A stretch of DNA of 64,000 nt from Rhodothermales bacterium (GTDB lineage: Bacteria > Bacteroidota > Rhodothermia > Rhodothermales > Bin80). The stretch covers positions 1 to 64,000 of the forward strand of contig JANQES010000110.1 of NCBI GenBank assembly GCA_028278205.1, given 5' to 3'. Under the pieces are notes generated by a model. It made no database searches. It had not been told where the DNA came from and worked only from the letters and a program-made list of their open reading frames with translations. A program made the position numbers and the translations under genes. Of the stretch, positions 49,820-57,682 are shown piece after piece (position 1 is the stretch's first letter; each line of letters opens with the position of its first letter).

Positions 49820-51334
49820 CTACGACTCCTCCGCCTCATCGCTGGCCTGCGTCGTGGGCGGATCGAGCGACAGGCCGAGGTTGACGTCGAGGTCAGGGAG
49901 GGCTTGTTGCAGGCTTTGGACGCCGGCTTCGGTAACGTCGGTTTGCCAGAGGTAGAGCGCTTTCAACTCTGGCAGATCGGTTAGATGTTGCAGCCCTTCG
50001 TCGGTGATGGCGGTGCCGTAGAGGTTGAGGTATTCGAGGAACTGCAAGCCTTTCAGGTGCGCCAGCCCGGCATCGGTGACGCGGGTTTGTTCGAGGTGAA
50101 GGCGGGTGAGGTTTTCCAGGCGCGAGACCGCCTCCAGCGTTGTATCGCTGGCTTCCGTCCGGCCCAGGTCGAGCCAGGCCACCTGAGCCGTCACAGCCTG
50201 GAGGGCGCCGGCCAGATTATCGCCTGCACACGCTGCCGGATTGGTGCAGCGGACTTGCAGGAACGGCTCCTCCTCGGCCAGCGGCGTCACCGAAACGCCC
50301 ACCGCGCGCAACGCCTCGATGTCTGTCGAATCGGCGGGCGAGACGTCGAGGGCGAAGATGCCGGTGCGGATTTCGTCGAGGCCGTAGCCGTCGAGGATGG
50401 TCTGGACGGTGGGCGTCACCTCGGCCTCGGCCAGCGTCTGCTCGAACGACGCGCCCTGGTCGATCCACCACCGGATCAACTCGGCTTCGGCGATGGTCAG
50501 TTGCGGGCGGCCTTCGGGCGGCATGTGATCTTCGTGCGCCAGCGGAAGCCAGATGCGCTGGATCAGCACACTTTCTTCCGACCGTCCTGAAACCACTGCC
50601 GGGCCGTCGTCGCCGCCTTCGAGGAGGCCTTCCTGGGTGTCGAGCAGGAGGCCGCCTTTCGTTTTATTGGGATTGTGGCAGGCCACGCAGCGGTCGTCGA
50701 GGATGGGTTGGATGAGGGCGGCGTAGGTGGTGGCTTCTTCAGGATTTTCGAGCGCCAGGCGTCCGAGGTCTTCTTTGTCGGGCAGCCCGGCGAGGTTGCG
50801 CAGGGCGTCGGGCATGTAGCGTGTCTGATAGCCCTCGCCGTGGGTCAGTTCGCCGCCGAGGTGGCCGGCCAGGGCGACGGCCAGAAACAGCCCCGCCAGC
50901 ACCGCCGCGAACCCGCGCCGCTGGTTCTGGGTCTCCCGGTGCGTCTGGTTTCGGGTGCGTTCTTTGAGCCAGTAGGCCCCCGCCGCGAGCACGGCGATGA
51001 GGACGCCGAGGCGTTTGTGCCAGGTGAGCGTCCAATCGTCATAGCCGCCGCCTTGCGCCAGGTACAATCCTGCGAAGGCCGCCAGAATCGCGCCCCAGGC
51101 TCCGACGAACAGCACCGCCGAGACGGCCTTGCTGTACGAGCCGAATCGGCCCGACCGCGTCAGGATCTCCAGCAGCACAGCCACCAGCAAGATACCGATG
51201 GGCAAATGCACTAGCGCGGGATGGAACCGCCCCAGGAACAGGTCGAAATCAGTGGGGCTGCCGCTGCCGGTCGTAAGCAGCATCACAAACAAGATCAGCA
51301 GCCCGACGATCAGGCTAAAAAGGGCTTTTTTCAT
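49820..51334 (-). CDS. Membrane protein with DUF2231-like segment, planctomycete-type cytochrome c and LRRs
   Basis: A 504-aa protein started at ATG 51334 (MKKALFSLIVGLLILFVMLL); a longer frame from 51400 runs through a hairpin. Five or so membrane segments come first, including RFHPALVHLPIGILLVAVLLEIL typical of DUF2231, and HKRLGVLIAVLAAGAYWL. A cytochrome c site CVACH (Cys216-His220) lies in a PSCyt1-like domain (YAALIQPILDDRCVACHNPN, GGLLLDTQEGLLEGG, HMPPEGRPQLT). The C-terminal third holds leucine-rich repeats of the bacterial LTRLHLEQTRVTDAGLAHLKGL type. It is the last gene of the minus-strand cytochrome/DUF1501 array and could pass electrons or sense the partner proteins at the membrane. 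Confidence 0.88.
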   Translation of the reverse strand: MKKALFSLIVGLLILFVMLLTTGSGSPTDFDLFLGRFHPALVHLPIGILLVAVLLEILTRSGRFGSYSKAVSAVLFVGAWGAILAAFAGLYLAQGGGYDDWTLTWHKRLGVLIAVLAAGAYWLKERTRNQTHRETQNQRRGFAAVLAGLFLAVALAGHLGGELTHGEGYQTRYMPDALRNLAGLPDKEDLGRLALENPEEATTYAALIQPILDDRCVACHNPNKTKGGLLLDTQEGLLEGGDDGPAVVSGRSEESVLIQRIWLPLAHEDHMPPEGRPQLTIAEAELIRWWIDQGASFEQTLAEAEVTPTVQTILDGYGLDEIRTGIFALDVSPADSTDIEALRAVGVSVTPLAEEEPFLQVRCTNPAACAGDNLAGALQAVTAQVAWLDLGRTEASDTTLEAVSRLENLTRLHLEQTRVTDAGLAHLKGLQFLEYLNLYGTAITDEGLQHLTDLPELKALYLWQTDVTEAGVQSLQQALPDLDVNLGLSLDPPTTQASDEAEES

Positions 51335-51341
51335 GTTGATA

Positions 51342-51417
51342 GCGAGTGGCGAGTGGGGAAGGGCGAGTGGGGTACAGGGAAAGAAATCCCCACATCCCAT
51401 TGGCTACTTCCCATTCG
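51342..51417. repeat. Word-type hairpin (GCGAGTGGGG words)
   Basis: The left side repeats GCGAGTGG three times with GGGAAGG between (51349-51372); the right side, CCCCACATCCCATTGGC then TACTTCCCATTCGC, is its imperfect complement. It lies between a DUF1501 gene and the DUF2231/cytochrome gene. Confidence 0.7.
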
Positions 51418-51420
51418 CAA

Positions 51421-52917
51421 TTAAGCCAGAATTTCCCGAACCACCTTGCCGTGGACGTCCGTCAGGCGGAAGGCGCGGCCCTGGAACGGGTAGGTGAGGC
51501 GCTCGTGGTCGAAGCCGAGCAGGTGCAGGATGGTGGCCTGCAAATCGTGAATATGAACGCGCCCGCTGACGCCGGTGTAGCCGATCTCGTCGGTCTCGCC
51601 GTGGGTGATGCCGGCTTTGACGCCGCCGCCGGCTATCCATATCGTAAAGACGTCGCTGTGATGATCGCGCCCGACGTAGGGGTTGTCGAGGCCGGTGCGG
51701 TTTTCGAGCATCGGCGTGCGCCCGAACTCGCCGCCCCAGACGACGAGCGTCTCGTCGAGCAGGCCGCGTTGTTTGAGGTCTTTGAGCAGCGCCGTCACCG
51801 GGCGGTCAGTTTCGTGGCATCGGTCGAGGAAGCCGGCGTTGAGCGCTTCGCTGGCGCCCGCGCCGTGCGAATCCCATCCCCAGTGAAAAAGCTGGACGAA
51901 CCGCACGCCGCGCTCGACGAGCCGCCGCGCCAAAAGGCAGTTGTTGGCAAACGACGTCTCGCCCGGCGCAGTGCCGTACATCGTGTGAATATAATCGGGT
52001 TCATCGTTGATGTCCATGGCTTCGGGCACCGATGTTTGCATCCGGAATGCCATCTCGTACTGGGCGATGCGGGTGAGGATTTCAGGATCGCCCACTTCCT
52101 GATGCTGATGCGCGTTGATCCGGTTGATGGCCTCGATGCTGCGGCGGCGCAGATCGCGCGAGAGGCCGTCCGGATCGGAGAGAAAGAGCACCGGATCGCC
52201 CTTCGAACGGCACTGCACGCCCTGATAAACCGTAGGCAAAAAGCCGCTGCCATAGACGCTGGCGCCCGCGTCCGGGGCGACGCCGCCGGAGAGCAGCACC
52301 ACGAACGCCGGCAGGTTCTCATTCTCCGTCCCCAACCCGTAGGTCACCCACGATCCCATGCTCGGACGCCCCAGCCGCGCGCTGCCCGTGTGGACGAGCA
52401 ACTGCGCCGGCGCATGGTTGAACTCGTCGGTATACATCGCCTTGAGAAACGCCACGTCGTCGACCATGGTGGCGAGGTGGGGCAGGTGGTTCGAGACCCA
52501 GGCGCCGGATTGGCCGTGCTGCCGGAACGTAGCCTGCGGCCCGAGCATCTTAGGCACGCCCCGGATGAAAGCAAACCGCTTGCCTTCGAGCAACGAATCC
52601 GGACAACGCTCGCCGTCGAGCCGCGCCAGCGTCGGCTTGTAGTCGAACAGTTCGAGTTGCGACGGGGCGCCGGCCATGTGTAGAAAGATGACCCGTTTGG
52701 CCTTCGGCGCGAAATGCGGTGGATGCAACGCCAGCGGATCGGTAACGTCGCGTTGCATCGCGCGCCGCACCGCCGTGTCGGGCGTCGGAGCGCATCCGGC
52801 CAGCGAGGCCAGCGCCATCGCGCCGAGACCGGTCGTACACGTTCGCAAAAAATGCCGGCGCGTGACGTGGCGAAGGTGCGCTTGGTTAGCTTCTTCGTGT
52901 AGGTTCATGGTTGGCAA
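51421..52917 (-). CDS. DUF1501 family protein (copy 3), Tat-exported
   Basis: A 498-aa protein with a Tat signal (TRRHFLRTCTTGLGAMALA, then SLAGC, a possible lipobox). The body is a DUF1501 domain with alkaline-phosphatase/sulfatase-like fold: AKRVIFLHMAGAPSQLELFDYKP, HGQSGAWVSNHLPHLA, RLGRPSMGSWVTYGLG, RIAQYEMAFRMQTSVPEAMD, RFVQLFHWGWDSHG, VVWGGEFGRTP, GRDHHSDVFTIWIAGGGVK and RLTDVHGKVVREILA. His and Asp residues in DSHG and GRDHH are candidate metal ligands by analogy. Family members are paired with DUF1553 cytochromes in Planctomycetes and Verrucomicrobia. It is the most diverged of three copies here (N-terminal region and RTPML instead of RTNY). Confidence 0.92.
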   Translation of the reverse strand: MPTMNLHEEANQAHLRHVTRRHFLRTCTTGLGAMALASLAGCAPTPDTAVRRAMQRDVTDPLALHPPHFAPKAKRVIFLHMAGAPSQLELFDYKPTLARLDGERCPDSLLEGKRFAFIRGVPKMLGPQATFRQHGQSGAWVSNHLPHLATMVDDVAFLKAMYTDEFNHAPAQLLVHTGSARLGRPSMGSWVTYGLGTENENLPAFVVLLSGGVAPDAGASVYGSGFLPTVYQGVQCRSKGDPVLFLSDPDGLSRDLRRRSIEAINRINAHQHQEVGDPEILTRIAQYEMAFRMQTSVPEAMDINDEPDYIHTMYGTAPGETSFANNCLLARRLVERGVRFVQLFHWGWDSHGAGASEALNAGFLDRCHETDRPVTALLKDLKQRGLLDETLVVWGGEFGRTPMLENRTGLDNPYVGRDHHSDVFTIWIAGGGVKAGITHGETDEIGYTGVSGRVHIHDLQATILHLLGFDHERLTYPFQGRAFRLTDVHGKVVREILA

Positions 52918-52994
52918 CGGTTGAAAACCATTGTGTGGGAGCGTGAGCGTTTATGATAGTTGATTACTTACGTCGATAATGGCACAACCGGAAA

Positions 52995-53145
52995 GTCCCC
53001 CTTTGAAGGGGGTGCCCCGACGAAGGAGGGGCGGGGGATGTTCGCGCGGCTTGCTGAAACGGTTTTTGTAAGCCGCGCCAACATCCCCCTGCGGCCTGCT
53101 GCACATTCGTTTGCTGGCCGCTGTCCCCCTTCGAAGGGAGAATTT
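52995..53145. repeat. CCCCCTTTGAAGGGGG-type composite palindrome
   Basis: The outer segments CCCCCTTTGAAGGGGG (about 52997) and CCCCCTTCGAAGGG (about 53125) flank an inner pair GGGGGATGTTCGCGCGGCTT (53034-53053) and its near-complement ending AACATCCCCC (about 53070-53090). The whole 150-nt gap between a DUF1553 and a DUF1501 gene is made of nested inverted segments; no gene is seen. Confidence 0.75.
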
Positions 53146-53179
53146 CGTTGTTGACGTGTTAGTTAGGGGCATTTGCTTC

Positions 53180-55696
53180 TCATTCCTTCATAACAAACCC
53201 ATCCAGGTTCAATATCGCATTCGCCACCACCGTCAGCGCGGCGAGTTCGGGGTTGGTGGATTGGCCTGTCATCGCGGCGGCGTCATCCGGGGACGAGGCG
53301 TAGTGTTGGGCAGCTTCGTCGTAGAGGGTACGGAGCGGGAATAGCGTTTCGGCGGAAGGATCGCGGGCGAGGGCGAGTTTGTAGCCCGTCGTGAGCCAGT
53401 CCTCTACAGGGACGGGGTCGTCTCCGATGGCTGTTTCATCGAGCATGCGGCGGGCGAGGGCCTGGGCGGCTTCGACGAAGGCAGGGTCGTTGAGCGTCAC
53501 GAGGGCTTGCAGCGGCGTGTTAGTGCGCACGCGACGCGAGACACAAAACTCACGACTCGGACTGTCGAACGTCACCATCGATGGATAGGGGACGGTGCGG
53601 CGCCAGTAGGTGTAGAGGCCGCGCCGGTAGCGATCCTGGCCGTCGCTCGTCTGCCATCGAGCGCCGCTGTAGGGGTTTTGCCAGAGGCCCGGCGGCTGCG
53701 GCGGCATCACGCTGGGGCCGAACATCTCATCGCTGAGCAGGCCGCTGACGGCCAACGCCTGATCGCGGATCTGCTCGGCAGCGAGGCGGAAACGCGGCCC
53801 GCGCGCCAGCAGCCGGTTCCTCGGATCACGCTCCAGCACCTCCGGCGTCACCGACGACGCCTGCTGGTACGTGGCCGACGTGACGATCTGTTTGAGCAAC
53901 GCCTTCACGCTCCACTGATGCTCATGCATAAACTGAAGCGCCAGCCAGTCCAGCAATTCCGGATGCGACGGCGGCAGGCCCCGCGTCCCAAAATCCTCCA
54001 GCGTCTCGACGATCCCGATGCCGAAGAGTTGCTCCCAGAAACGATTGACCATCACCCGCGCCGTCAGCGGATGATCGGGGCTGACGAGCCATTGCGACAG
54101 GCCGAGGCGGTTGCGTGGCGCGTCGTCGGGCAGGGGGGGCATCGACGCAGGCACGCCGGGCTCCACGGCCTCGGTACGCAGCAGAAAGTTGCCGCGTTCG
54201 AAGACGTGTGTCGTGCGGCGTTGCGTGGGCGGCACCTCCTTCATCACCGGCGTCAAGATCGGTTTGATGTCGCGGAGGGCGATCTGTTTGGCGCGGCGTT
54301 CCTGGCGTAGCGCATCCATCTGCTCGTCCTCCACGATCTCGGCATAAATGTACCGAATGTGGGCTCGCTGCGCATCATCGCGCTCGGCTTCGGGCGTCTG
54401 GGCGATGCGCCGCACTTCATTCTGCCGCGTCCCCAAGACTTTCCCGACCACCTGCGGATCGTCCAGTTGCCCTTCCCAGGCGCGGCGGGCTTCCTCCATC
54501 TCCGGCGTCGAGGCGATTTCAATCATCCGCTTTTCGATGGCTTCGATCTCATCGAGCAACGCCAGCCCTTCAGCCTCATTGCCCTCCGGAAACAGCGGCA
54601 ACGTGGGCCGTTCGTTGTCTTGATCCCAGTCGGCGGTGTTGTTGAAGAAGGCGAACGAGGCATAGTAGTCTTCGTGGCGAAACGGATCGTAGGGATGCCC
54701 GTGGCATTGCGTGCAGGCGAACGACGTGCCCTGCCACACCTCCCAGGTGGTGTTGACCCGGTCGATGACGGCGGCCACGCGAAACTCCTCGTCGTCGGTG
54801 CCACCCTCGGTGTTGGTCATCGTGTTGCGATGGAATGCCGTGGCGATAAGCTGCGCCTCCGTCGGATCGGGCAGCAGGTCGCCCGCGAGTTGTTCGATGG
54901 TGAACTGGTCGAAGGGCATATCCTGATTGAACGCGTCGATGACCCAGTCGCGAAAGCGCCAGATGGTGCGGGGGATGTCTTTTTCGTAGCCTTTCGAGTC
55001 GGCGTAGCGGGCCAGGTCGAGCCACATGGCCGCCCATCGTTCGCCATAACGCGGCGAAGCCAGCAGGCTATCGACAAACGTCTCATACCTTGCAGAGGAT
55101 GAATCGTCACACACCGATGCTACCTGTTCCGGCGTCGGCGGCAGGCCGATGAGGTCGAGGCTGACGCGGCGCACCAGCGTCGGGCAATCGGCGCGCGGCG
55201 ACGGGGCGAGGTTTTCCTGGTCGAGCCGGGCCAGGATGAAATAGTCGAGGCCGTTCCGAGGCCAGGCGGGGTCGGAGACGGCGGGGCGTTCGGGTTCGGT
55301 GGGAGAGACGTAGGCCCAGTGATCCGCCCACGGCGCGCCCTGAGCAATCCAACGCCGGAATTTGCTGATTTCCTCGGCGTTGAGTGGCGGCCCTTCCTGC
55401 GGCATCCGCTCGTCCGGATCGTGATGACTGACGCGCCTGAGCAGTTCGCTCGTGCCGGGATTACCGGGCACGACGGCCTGCTTCCCGGATTCCGCCGGCT
55501 GCATGGCATCGACGCGGAAGAGCAGGCTCAGATCGCCCTGCCGCTTGATGCCGCCGTGGCACACCACGCAGCGCTCGTTCAAGATGGGGCGGATGTCGTG
55601 GTTGAAATCGACTTCATCGCCATCGGCACAGCCCACCCAGAGCATCGCCAGGAGCGCCGCGAGAAGTCCGGTTGTCTGGAGGATTCGTTTTGGCAT
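53180..55696 (-). CDS. DUF1549/DUF1553 cytochrome-c-type lipoprotein (PSCyt1-PSCyt2-PSD1), short form
   Basis: An 838-aa lipoprotein (LWVGC, Cys23). Order: planctomycete cytochrome c (PSCyt1) with CVVCH (43-47) and GPPLNAEE; DUF1549 (PSCyt2) about 145-350 (WPRNGLDYFILARL, RRVSLDLIGLPPTPEQ, WAAMWLDLARYADSKGYEKD, QLAGDLLPDPTEAQLIATAF, CTQCHGHPYDP, a second CxxCH); a helical linker; DUF1553 (PSD1) about 565-790 (RNRLGLSQWLVSPDHPLTARVMVNRFWEQLFG, LPPSHPELLDWLA, SATYQQAS, RGLYTYWRRTVPYPSMVTFD, NTPLQALVTLNDPAFVEAA). It lacks the LamG insert of the two other copies. It is assumed to work with the DUF1501 protein encoded downstream. Confidence 0.93.
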   Translation of the reverse strand: MPKRILQTTGLLAALLAMLWVGCADGDEVDFNHDIRPILNERCVVCHGGIKRQGDLSLLFRVDAMQPAESGKQAVVPGNPGTSELLRRVSHHDPDERMPQEGPPLNAEEISKFRRWIAQGAPWADHWAYVSPTEPERPAVSDPAWPRNGLDYFILARLDQENLAPSPRADCPTLVRRVSLDLIGLPPTPEQVASVCDDSSSARYETFVDSLLASPRYGERWAAMWLDLARYADSKGYEKDIPRTIWRFRDWVIDAFNQDMPFDQFTIEQLAGDLLPDPTEAQLIATAFHRNTMTNTEGGTDDEEFRVAAVIDRVNTTWEVWQGTSFACTQCHGHPYDPFRHEDYYASFAFFNNTADWDQDNERPTLPLFPEGNEAEGLALLDEIEAIEKRMIEIASTPEMEEARRAWEGQLDDPQVVGKVLGTRQNEVRRIAQTPEAERDDAQRAHIRYIYAEIVEDEQMDALRQERRAKQIALRDIKPILTPVMKEVPPTQRRTTHVFERGNFLLRTEAVEPGVPASMPPLPDDAPRNRLGLSQWLVSPDHPLTARVMVNRFWEQLFGIGIVETLEDFGTRGLPPSHPELLDWLALQFMHEHQWSVKALLKQIVTSATYQQASSVTPEVLERDPRNRLLARGPRFRLAAEQIRDQALAVSGLLSDEMFGPSVMPPQPPGLWQNPYSGARWQTSDGQDRYRRGLYTYWRRTVPYPSMVTFDSPSREFCVSRRVRTNTPLQALVTLNDPAFVEAAQALARRMLDETAIGDDPVPVEDWLTTGYKLALARDPSAETLFPLRTLYDEAAQHYASSPDDAAAMTGQSTNPELAALTVVANAILNLDGFVMKE

Positions 55697-55746
55697 TGGT
55701 GCGTTTGCTTCTTTAACACTTTCAGAACCACCACTTACAGATTTAA

Positions 55747-55857
55747 CTCGTTCCCACGCTCCTGCGTGGGAATGCAGCCTGGGGCGCTCCTGCGTTCCCC
55801 TTTGCGACGCAGGGGCGTCGCGGTTCTACACTCCCACGGAGGACCGTGGGAGCGAGC
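55747..55857. repeat. GTTCCCACG-type interspersed palindromic repeat, copy 2
   Basis: CTCGTTCCCACGCTCCTGCG onward to CGTGGGAGCGAGC, with inner segments GGGGCGCTCCTGCG / CGCAGGGGCGTCGCG. It occupies most of the gap between a DUF1501 gene and a DUF1553 gene. Same layered design as 35053-35163. Confidence 0.85.
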
Positions 55858-55883
55858 AAGTATGGAGGTTACTGGACGTGACT

Positions 55884-57347
55884 TCACGCCAGCACCGCCT
55901 CAACCACCTCGCCATGGACGTCCGTCAGGCGGAAGCGGCGGCCCTGGTGCTTGAAGGTAAGCCGTTCGTGATCGATCCCCAACAGGTACATCAGCGTCGC
56001 CTGGAAGTTGTGTACGTGCACCGGGTCGCGGACGACGTTGTAGCCGAATTCGTCGGTTTCGCCGTAGGAAAAACCTTTTTTGACGCCGCCGCCGGTCATC
56101 CAGATCGTAAAACAGCGCGGGTGATGATCGCGCCCGTAGTCGTCGGCGGTGAGGCGGCCCTGGCAGTAGTTGGTGCGCCCGAACTCGCCGCCCCAGATGA
56201 CGAGCGTGTCGTCGAGCATACCGCGTTGTTTGAGATCGAGCACGAGCGCCGCCGAAGCCTGGTCGGTTTCTTTGCATTGCTGCCGGATGCCGCCGGGCAG
56301 GCCGCCGTGATGATCCCAGCCCTGATGATAAAGCTGGATAAACTTGACGTCGCGCTCCGCCAGACGACGCGCCAGCAGGCAGTTGGCGGCGTAGGTGCCG
56401 GGTTCACGGGCAGCGTTGCCGTAGAGGTCGAAGATGTAATCGGGCTCGTCGGAGAGATCCATCACTTCGGGCACCGAGGTCTGCATCCGGTAGGCCATCT
56501 CATACTGGGCGATGCGCGATTCGATCTCCGGGTCGCCGAGGGCTTCGTGTTGCAGTGTGTGGAGATCGTTGAGGCGGTCGAGCATTTTACGGCGGCTGCC
56601 TGCCGAGACGCCGTCGGGGTTGTTCAGATACAGGACCGGGTCTTTGCCGGACCGAAACTGCACGCCCTGGTGAAGCGAGGGCAGGAAGCCGTTGCCCCAG
56701 AGGCGCGAATACAGCGGCTGCCCGCCTTTGTCTTTGGTGATCAGCACGACGAAGGCCGGCAGGTTTTCGTTGTCACTCCCCAGCCCATAGCTCAACCAGG
56801 ATCCAATGCTGGGCCGCCCCGCGATCTGCGAGCCGGTCTGAAAAAAGGTGATGGCCGGATCGTGGTTGATGGCCTCGGTGTGCATCGACTTGATGAGGCA
56901 CAACTCATCGACGATCCGCGCGGTGTAGGGCAGCAGGTCGCTGACCCAGGCGCCGCTCTGGCCGTGCTGGACGAACGGGAAGATCGAACGGGCCAGCGGT
57001 AAGGAATTCTGAAATCCGGTCATGCTCGTCAGCCGCTGCCCTTTGCGCACCGAGTCGGGCAGTTCTTCGCCGTGCATTGTATCGAGCAGCGGCTTATAGT
57101 CGAACAACTCCATCTGCGACGGCCCGCCGCTCTGAAACAGGTAGATCACGCGCTTGACCTTCGGCACGAAATGGGTCCGTTTCAGAATGCCTTTGATGCG
57201 ATCATCGCCCGCTATCGGCCCGGCAGCACCGGAGACGAGGCCGGGATTGAGCAGCGTCGCCAACGCCGCGCCGCCCAGGCCCATCCCCAGCCGACTCAGG
57301 AAGTCCCGGCGGCTGTGCATCGTCGTATAGTTGTGGCACTCGTGCAT
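55884..57347 (-). CDS. DUF1501 family protein (copy 2), Tat-exported
   Basis: A 487-aa protein with a Tat signal (SRRDFLSRLGMGLGGAALATLL). The DUF1501 body is VKRVIYLFQSGGPSQMELFDYKP, VQHGQSGAWVSDLLPYTARI, TEAINHDPAITFFQTGSQ, YSRLWGNGFLPSLHQGVQFR, RIAQYEMAYRMQTSVPEVMD, RLAERDVKFIQLYHQGWDHH, VIWGGEFGRTNYCQG, YGRDHHPRCFTIWMTGGGVK and ending RLTDVHGEVVEAVLA. It is very similar to copy 1 at 60928, indicating recent duplication of the cytochrome/DUF1501 pair. It follows the 1081-aa DUF1553 gene after a repeat-filled 335-nt gap. The fold is phosphatase/sulfatase-like, but no catalytic activity is established for the family as far as I know. Confidence 0.92.
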   Translation of the reverse strand: MHECHNYTTMHSRRDFLSRLGMGLGGAALATLLNPGLVSGAAGPIAGDDRIKGILKRTHFVPKVKRVIYLFQSGGPSQMELFDYKPLLDTMHGEELPDSVRKGQRLTSMTGFQNSLPLARSIFPFVQHGQSGAWVSDLLPYTARIVDELCLIKSMHTEAINHDPAITFFQTGSQIAGRPSIGSWLSYGLGSDNENLPAFVVLITKDKGGQPLYSRLWGNGFLPSLHQGVQFRSGKDPVLYLNNPDGVSAGSRRKMLDRLNDLHTLQHEALGDPEIESRIAQYEMAYRMQTSVPEVMDLSDEPDYIFDLYGNAAREPGTYAANCLLARRLAERDVKFIQLYHQGWDHHGGLPGGIRQQCKETDQASAALVLDLKQRGMLDDTLVIWGGEFGRTNYCQGRLTADDYGRDHHPRCFTIWMTGGGVKKGFSYGETDEFGYNVVRDPVHVHNFQATLMYLLGIDHERLTFKHQGRRFRLTDVHGEVVEAVLA

Positions 57348-57353
57348 GGGTTT

Positions 57354-57682
57354 GGGATTCGGGATGCAGGATGCGGGATTGGGGATGCCGAATTCGGTTT
57401 TTTAGAGCTTATCCGGGAATAAATTCCACACTTTGCTCGCTCCCACGGTCCTCCGTGGGAGTGTAGGGCTGCGACGCTCCTGCGTCGCCCTTCCAAAATG
57501 TTTTGGTGTCGATTCTCGGACGCAGGAGCGTCCGGTTCTGCATTCCCACGCAGGAGCGTGGGAACGAGATATCTGGTAGTTTTATCATTTTCTCCTCTCG
57601 TTCTTAGCGTTTCCCATCTCACAGCCCGGATCTCGCATCTCGCATCTCACATCCCGCATCTCGTATCCCCTATCCCGCATCC
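57354..57682. repeat. Composite intergenic element: word hairpin enclosing GTTCCCACG-type repeat (copy 3)
   Basis: The outer left arm (57354-57388) repeats GGGATGC/GGGATTC; the outer right arm (57630-57682) repeats ATCTCGC/ATCCCGC many times and ends exactly at the DUF1553 stop codon. Inside, 57436-57569 is a third copy of the GCTCGCTCCCACGG.../...CGTGGGAACGAG repeat. The 335-nt gap holds no gene. Confidence 0.8.

Noticed and set aside
57630..57682. ATCTCGC/ATCCCGC tandem repeats as a microsatellite or CRISPR
   Set aside because: They pair with GGGATGC/GGGATTC repeats at 57354-57388, so they are better read as one arm of a large hairpin.
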